A stretch of DNA of 64,000 bases, from assembly GCA_006538405.1 (NCBI GenBank), contig BJKQ01000002.1:1860001-1924000 (forward strand), written 5' to 3'. Under the pieces are notes generated by a model. That model searched no databases. It saw only the letters and a program-made list of their open reading frames with translations, and had not been told where the DNA came from. Position 1 is the stretch's first letter; the number at the start of each line of letters is the position of its first letter. A program made the translations under genes and the position numbers. This DNA comes from Hansfordia pulvinata. Its lineage: Eukaryota; Ascomycota; Sordariomycetes; Xylariales. Of the stretch, positions 57,737 to 64,000 are shown one piece after another.

Positions 57737-60700
57737 TCAGTACGCTCCGGTCGGAAGGCTTCGTGGTGTACCATCGCCGCTGCGTCTCGATGTGGAGCCT
57801 TGCTTCTGAGCCTTGGAAGCGTTGGCTATCATCTGCATCTTCTTGCGAAGAGTCGTGAGCCTCCCAGTAATCATTTGAATCACTGTGGATGCGGTTAGCA
57901 GCGGACTGAAAGGATGGGTACGTCTTCCCTTACTCTTATGAATCGATTGCTGATCATCCTGGTTGATCTCAGATGCACCCTCTCGCGCAGCATCACGCTC
58001 GGCCTTGGAGGTGCTGGACAGCCTCTTGGTTGACAGATATTCGTCGTTGTCCAGGATAGCCTCCAGCATTCGGATGGCAGTCACGTATGATATCTCGCAA
58101 CCGGCCAAGTCCTCCATGGCGATCTCGTTGATGGCGGCAGCACGACTCATTTCCAGGGCTCGCTCGTACATGAGCTTCTCGGCACTGACACCCGGGGTCA
58201 GAACGATGCCCTCCGTGCTGGACGTGCTCGTTGCGGCTTCCACCTCGTTGTTGCTGGGATGGCTGGGGTGCTCTTCGGGGAGTTGCTTCTGGGCCTCCAT
58301 CAGCTTGCGCTTGACCAGGTCGGCCTTCTCAAGGGTTTCGTTGAAGCGTGAGCGAATCCATTGCACAGCCGAGTTGATGCGGTCCTGGATGAATTGCGCC
58401 GAGGCCATGTCGCGGGGGACGCTCTGGGAAGAGCCGCCTTCGTTTCTGCTCTTGCGCGTCCACCAGAGGTTGGCGATGTCCATGGACTTGGCCAGCAGGC
58501 TCAGAGCCTTAACATAGAGGACGAGTGCCTCCTCCGAAAGAACGACCACGGCCTCTACTGTGAGACCGTCGTCATCCGGTGACGTCTGCTCGATGGGCAG
58601 TCCACCCAGATCGTGATCCATGGAGGGCGCCAAGGGCACCAGCTGCTTGTACTTGACTTCAGCGAAGCCCCAGACCACGTCGCTGCGGGTGGCATAGTCC
58701 TCTATGCACTGCGCGACGCGGGCGCCTTCGTCCACCGGGCCGGATTGGCGGCCGTCTGTTATCATGCCTGCTGGAGCTGAAGGCGGCGGGTACGACGGGA
58801 ACGGATTGTACATTTGCGGAGGCGATGCGCCTTTGCCGAGCATGTGCGAGGGGTATTTGAATCCAAACAACCGGATGCTCGCGTCCTGGATGGCCTTGGA
58901 TATGACGGAAGTTGTGGAATTGGGGCTACCCGACAGGTTGTTGTCATATGAGCCGCGGCGATTGTGGTCTCGCGACCGCCCTTGGGCTATTTGAAGCGCG
59001 TTGGAGGGATGGGCCGGGATCGCGCCTGTCGTGGATGTGGGCACGCCCTGCTGCGTCGCTCGCCGGATGATTTGACCTTGACCGGCTCGGCCAGAAGTGC
59101 CGGGCGATTCGATACCCTCAGCAGCCATCTCGTCGGCGAAAGCATTTACCTCGACGTGCTTCTTCTCCACCACGACGTAATCTCTCTCGAATGCGATCTC
59201 CTGTGCAACCTTGTCCTGCTCTGTCCGCGCCACGTTGTCGACTCGAGCCTTGCCCTTTTGCACCTGTTCCGGCGATGCAGAGGCCGGCGACCTCCGCTCA
59301 TCGGGGTTATATCGAGTCGCCGAGGCATTCGAGAGCCCACGGCGACGGCGATCCTCGCCTAGTGCCGTCCGGCTGGGGGCCGACGTCGAAGGCATTGGCT
59401 GAGGTCGCCTAATTCCCAGCCCGGGTGCTAGATCAGCACCGGGTGAATTGGTTGTCCGCGGGCTAGCTTGCGCGACTCTGTCAGGCTGTGTCGCATCGGT
59501 CTGTACAGCCAACGGCGAGGGCTTGAGTGGTCTTTCACGGGGCGAGGGCGGCGTCGGTGAGCTTTCCTGCCGCGGAGGATCCTGTTCTGATGTATATAGG
59601 CGATGACTCGACAGGCGACGGACGGTTTGCTGCGGCTCTTCGGGTTTGGCTGTCTGCCGTAGCTCTGCGGACGGCTGCCGAGGAACCCTGGGAACATCGT
59701 CCTCAACGAGGCCGGCGATGTGCTCGGTCACGACGGGGTGGTCAAAGAAATTCTCAAAGCTCAGTCGCTCCACGGCATTTCTTTTCAAAAGGGCACGGAT
59801 CAACGCCTTCATATTCGAGGTGATCTGCACCTCCCTGGTGAACTTGATCTGGTCATCTGCGTTTTCGATCTTCCTCAGGAGCTCAACGTGGTTGTTGGCG
59901 CGGAAAGGAGGCCGTCCGCAAGCCATCTCGTACAAGACTGTGCCAACAGACCAGAGGTCTGCCTTGGCGTCGTAGCGTTCGTAGCGCAGAATTTCGGGCG
60001 CCATGTACAGTGGCGAGCCACATAGGGTCTCGGCCAGAGCCGTCGACGGTAACACGCGTGCGAAGCCGAAGTCGGCGAGCTTGAGCATGGGGAGGGACTC
60101 GAGCCCGACAGCCGGGATTAAGGAGTCATGGCTGGCGCTCAAGATGGGCCGGCTTTCCTTGCTTGCCTCACGATACCGCAGAGACGGGAGCAGGAGCAGG
60201 TTCTGTGGCTTGACATCTCGGTGGACGAAGTTGCCTTGGCGCAGAAATTGCAGGGCACTGGCGAGCTGTTTGAGAAAGTGGCGGATGACGACTTCGTTGA
60301 GGCCGGCGTTTGGGGTGCTGGGGTACTTTCGTGCCAGGTCGCAGGTCGCGGGATGTGTCGAGAGCTTGTCTCGTTTCTTGATGAACAGCGATAGATCTCC
60401 GAGTTCGCAGTATTCCATCACCAGGTTGATGTGGGTCGACGATTCGATGCAGTCATGGAGGGCCACGATATGGGGGTGTCGGAGTTTCTTGAGGATCTTG
60501 ATTTCGCTGTAGAGGTTCTCCTTAAGCTTCTTGTTTAACCGTGCCAGCTCGACAGATTTGATGGCGACGGCAGCTCCGGAGACCTGCGGCTTGTTAGTCG
60601 CGAAAGACTGATTGCAAGGGGGGCAAGGGCGGGATGCAAGTCGCGAGGAGATGGACCCAGAAACGGGGGAATATGGTCATGTAGCCACGACAAAGGGCGT

Positions 60701-60889
60701 CATCCAAGGGCGGAAAGCGATAAGATAAGAGCTCGAGCTGAGGGAGCGACGGACCTTGTGCTTGCCAGCATAGACCTGCGCGAAGCTGCCTTTGCCTATC
60801 TCGGAGCCGATGACAAAGTGGCCGACGGTGTCGTCGGCGGCCCGGGGGCGGCGGGACGAAGACGAGGCGGAGGAGCGGTGGTCGGCCAT
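57737..60889 (-). CDS. atg1: Autophagy initiation kinase ATG1
   Basis: Ser/Thr kinase (ULK1 orthologue) that starts autophagosome formation with Atg13 and Atg17 at the vacuole. Minus-strand exons 60889-60755, 60583-57934 and 57882-57737 give 976 aa, the usual size in filamentous fungi. Kinase domain about residues 24-325: [12 protein letters not shown] (Gly loop), VAIKSVE (Lys), [12 protein letters not shown] (catalytic Asp), [22 protein letters not shown] long disordered middle (about 340-560), rich in Ser/Pro, carries the candidate Atg8-binding and phosphorylation sites. The C-terminal EAT/MIT tandem (about 640-960) has [20 protein letters not shown] and [17 protein letters not shown]. The 51-nt last intron (57883-57933; GTAAGG, CTAAC branch word, CACAG) gives [17 protein letters not shown]; it is a multiple of three and stop-free. 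The ATG is the first before the kinase domain. Confidence 0.97.
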
Positions 60890-63800
60890 GGTAAACCTGT
60901 GGAGGACGGACGGGACAGGAATACGGGGGTAGCAGCCCGGGGGCTTATAAAGGCGTTGGGCGTCGGCGAGCGGCGTGCGGGTCCGGCATGTATACGGGCA
61001 GGGCGATGGCGGGAGTGGATGGGAGGGGCAGGATGGTGATGGCGTCGGTGCCTGGGCGATGCGAGGAGAAGAAGAAGAAGAAAGCGACGCAGTCGCTGGG
61101 CCACGGCGAGAGAAGCGGAGGATAAGGTAAGTGAGGTACCAGGTAAGGCAGCCTCAGGACGGGACGAGGACGATGCCGGAGACAGGCGTGGATGCGTGGG
61201 GCCGAAGCAGGCGGGCGGCCAAAGCCAACAGGGCCAGCAACATGCAGTACGCACGTCCACCGGGCGGGCTGCTGGGGGTGCTGTTGCTGCTGCTGGGGAC
61301 GGCGGGACCAGGCCGGGCGGTAGGACGACTTGGGCGCAGACGGGGGCTAAACTTTTGGTGCACTCCTTGGCAAGCTCCCGGTCTGGCTGGGAGCGACGGA
61401 GAGAGCAAGTCAACAAGCAGGGCGTGCCTGGGGCGTTGGTCGATGCTGCTCGTGCCTATGTATTATGCGTGGATGCTTGATGTGGTGGATGCGCCGCGAG
61501 TGCGGTGCGGTGCAGTGCTGGCGGTGCTGGCTGACGGTCAGTCAACGAGTGACCAGGGTTGGGTTAGGAGGTGGGTATGGCTATCGATGGATGATGCTGA
61601 GGCGGGTATCCGATAGGCTCTGGACGAAAGGCGGGGACCGGGGACAAGGGGGGGGGGGGGGGATGATGGCCCAATGCTCGAGCTGGTGCTCGGTACGTGT
61701 GCATGTGCTGGCGTCTGATGGGTGCTGCTGCCAAGGGGTAGGTACGTCCAATGTACCTACTACGAGAGTACTCGAAGCAGCTTGAGTGTGCCTTTGGGTT
61801 GACTTAAGGAGAATGCTTTATGACTGACCTCTTCGTGTTCACAAGAGGGTTGAAGAGTTCGAAATCCAGCCTCTTTCTTTCTGCAAATGAGCTGGGATGG
61901 ATCGGGGCGAGTCGTTTGTCAGATTCAAGGCTCGGACTCAGACACACCCTGAGGCCGAAAATGAGGACGAGGACGAGGACGTGACCCGGTGCCAAGTTGA
62001 GGTACGGGTACAAGGACTCGGCCCCTGCTCGTGGCTGTCTGTCAATCGGCGCCTGTAACTCGGCGCTGGGGCTGCAGTGCTGTCGGTACTCGGGGGCGCC
62101 TTGTACAATGCACGTCAGTCCCACCCCCGGGGTCCCTGTACGCGTGGTACCGTCCGAGTACGGGGAGGGAGGCGGCCGATCGGCGGCGCGCGCCACGAGC
62201 AGCAAACGCAGGCGAGATCAGACACGGCCAGACACAGCCAGACACGGCCAGGCGGGCGGGCAGAGACAACCGAGTCGCTGCCTACCAGGTACGAGCAGGT
62301 ACGCAGGTACCTGATGGGTCGCGTGATGCGATGGGTATGACGAGGACCAGAGGATGAGAGCGTAGAAGGACCACCGGTGGGGATGGCAGGCCTACCGCTA
62401 TCCTCGCCAGGTGAGATGGAGACACACAGAGAGAGAGAGAGAGAGAGGGGGGGGAGAGAGAGAGGGGGAGAGAGAGAGAGGGAAAGAAGTGAGAACGGAG
62501 AAATCGGGCTTGCCAGACACCCTCTGACGACAAGAAGAGAAGTAGAATAAAAGACGAGGCTGCGGGTGCCCTCAGGGTGCGCGAGTGCGAGTGCGTAGGC
62601 GAGCGTACAGAGTATGTACGAGTATGTAGGAGGATAGCAGCACCTTGTGATGAGCTGGGCGAGCGGGCGAGCGAGCGACGCCTCCTGCGTGGAATGCAAC
62701 CCGCCGAGCGAGCCCTGCCTGAAGCGGTAACGCAGTCCTCAACTCGGCCAGACGGGTCTTTGCAGCCAACCCACCCTGGTCCAGGCACGTAGGACAAAAA
62801 CCGGGGGGGGGGGGGCAGGCAAACACGCCACGGCTGGTAGGCAAGATGCGCCGCTGCCGTGCCGTCCGGATGGTGGTGGTGGTGGTGGTGAGAACCTGGG
62901 GAGTCCGGCTGGGTTGCACGGCCGGAGCGTGTTGTTGCTGCTGCAGGCGGTGCAGGCGGTGCAGGAGGGTGGTGTGGGCGTGTGGGCGTGCTCGCAGGCC
63001 TGTGTGGAGCGACCTGCGGCGAGCTGCTGTAGGAACGGGCAGGCAGCTGGAGGCAGGCAGACAGGCAGGCAGGCAGTCAGCCTGCAAGCCAGAGCAGGCA
63101 CAGATAGGCAGATAGGTACTCGTACTCCAACCTACCTACCTCACAACCAAAGGGAAAGGGCCGGAGAAAATGGAAATAATAGCTGGCAACCTGGGACTGG
63201 GGGCAGCCACCCGGGATTGTTGTATCGGGACGGACAGGGGCCTTCCCAAAGACCTGACTGGACGGGCGGGGTAGCGCTGCTGCAGGAGGGCGCAGGGAGG
63301 GAAGCAGGGTACGAGTACAGAAGCACAGATGAGACTGATATTGGAGCGAGGTGGCCGCCGTCTGTCGTCGTGTCGAGGTTGCGCCGGGCTGAGTTGTCTC
63401 GTGCAGCAGGGTGGTTGTGTAAGTGCGAACCTATAGGTATGGGCGAGGCAGGTCGGATATCGAGTACAGGGGCGTGTTAGGTGTGTACTCGTAGGTTAGC
63501 CAAGTAGGTAGGTGAGCACGTGGTAAGGTACTCGTCTCGCGCAAGGACGCGCCAGCTGCTGGTCGACAGCTACCACCGGGTGAATGACTCGGCAATGACA
63601 CCCTCGAGCATGGAGTAGAAGCGCCTCGAGAAGGTGGCGAGGAGGAGGTGGGAAAAGTATGCTTAGAGAGTCTGCAAAGTCTGATGATGGATAGAGAAGA
63701 TGGGTGTCCGGCCGGTGGTGGCGGCGGCAGATTGGCGGGGAGAGGAGAGGCAGTTGTCAGGACGGTCCAAACCCCGGCCCAAGTCAGATGGGCAGTCACC

Positions 63801-64000
63801 CAGTTACGACGGGAGTACCTAAGAGCAGATAGGTAGAGGAGACAGACTGAACACTGTCGACCTACAGTGCCTGTATCGTAGGTGCCGTACCTGCCGTACC
63901 TGCCTACCTCCAATGTACCTAATCCAAGTCGTATCTCTGTCTGGCCCGCCTCACATGTGGATTGCTTCTGCTGCTGATAAGCGACAAACCGAAGCGCCTG
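60890..64000. other. ATG1 upstream region and further intergenic DNA
   Basis: No gene is supported in these 3.1 kb. Contents: the ATG1 promoter, a G15 run (61648-61662), a GA-rich microsatellite (about 62427-62480), a G13 run (62803-62815), a GGT repeat (about 62871-62890), AGGC repeats (about 63050-63075) and four octamers (62617, 63117, 63310, 63485). The region may extend the gene-poor type of DNA seen at 33.9-42.5 kb. Confidence 0.5.

Noticed and set aside
62420..62485. GA-rich tract considered as a CRISPR- or telomere-like repeat
   Set aside because: It is a simple dinucleotide microsatellite without spacers; eukaryotic nuclear DNA.

Overview
The window is nuclear DNA of a filamentous ascomycete (Pezizomycotina, most likely Sordariomycetes). 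Evidence: genes are split by short introns (about 45-140 nt) with GTRNGT donors and YAG acceptors, intergenic DNA is long and GC-rich, and every recognisable product has a fungal family match (ATG1, vacuolar carboxypeptidase Y, Zn2Cys6 regulator, LaeA-type methyltransferase, Cas1 O-acetyltransferase, A49 of RNA polymerase I). I see no rRNA, tRNA, transposon or CRISPR array. Exon limits below were deduced by hand from splice signals and protein frame.

Layout. 1-4.2 kb: no supported gene. 4.2-6.4 kb: Zn2Cys6 transcription factor (+). 8.2-9.6 kb: EBP/EXPERA-type sterol isomerase-like membrane protein (+). 10.4-14.4 kb: housekeeping cluster of CWC15 (-, splicing), RRP45 (+, RNA exosome) and ARL3/ARFRP1 (-, Golgi GTPase). 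15.9-17.6 kb: multi-pass membrane protein with an AT-hook-like motif (+). 19.1-20.3 kb: 2EXR/F-box-like protein (+). 20.9-23.3 kb: Cas1-type O-acetyltransferase (+), whose open frame continues beyond an in-frame TAG to 23,965. 25.5-27.2 kb: carboxypeptidase Y (-). 28.9-29.8 kb: SDO1/SBDS (+). 30.7-31.5 kb: RPS18 (-). 33.3-33.9 kb: small unknown protein (-). 33.9-42.5 kb: 8.5 kb with no supported gene. 42.5-45.0 kb: LaeA-like methyltransferase with two micro-exons (+). 45.4-46.7 kb: secreted cysteine-rich protein (-). 47.4-48.9 kb: RPA49 (-). 50.4-50.5 kb: RPL41, 25 aa (-). 51.9-53.9 kb: FHA-domain protein kinase (+). 55.8-56.7 kb: secreted repeat protein with dibasic sites and paired-cysteine modules (+). 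57.7-60.9 kb: ATG1 (-). 60.9-64 kb: no supported gene.

The gene set is mostly core machinery: ribosome and its maturation (RPS18, RPL41, SDO1, RPA49), RNA processing (CWC15, RRP45), trafficking and vacuole/autophagy (ARL3, CPY, ATG1). Genes are placed singly, in divergent or convergent pairs, with no operon-like or secondary-metabolite cluster logic. The most unusual items are the Kex2-type repeat precursor at 55.8 kb, an octamer (TACGAGTA/TACTCGTA) present at least 32 times and only between genes, the micro-exons of the LaeA-like gene, an 80-residue acidic/basic insertion in the Arf-like GTPase, and three conserved genes (CWC15, CAS1, RPA49) whose frames are interrupted in this sequence. Two of those interruptions lie next to G/C homopolymers, so sequence error must be excluded first.
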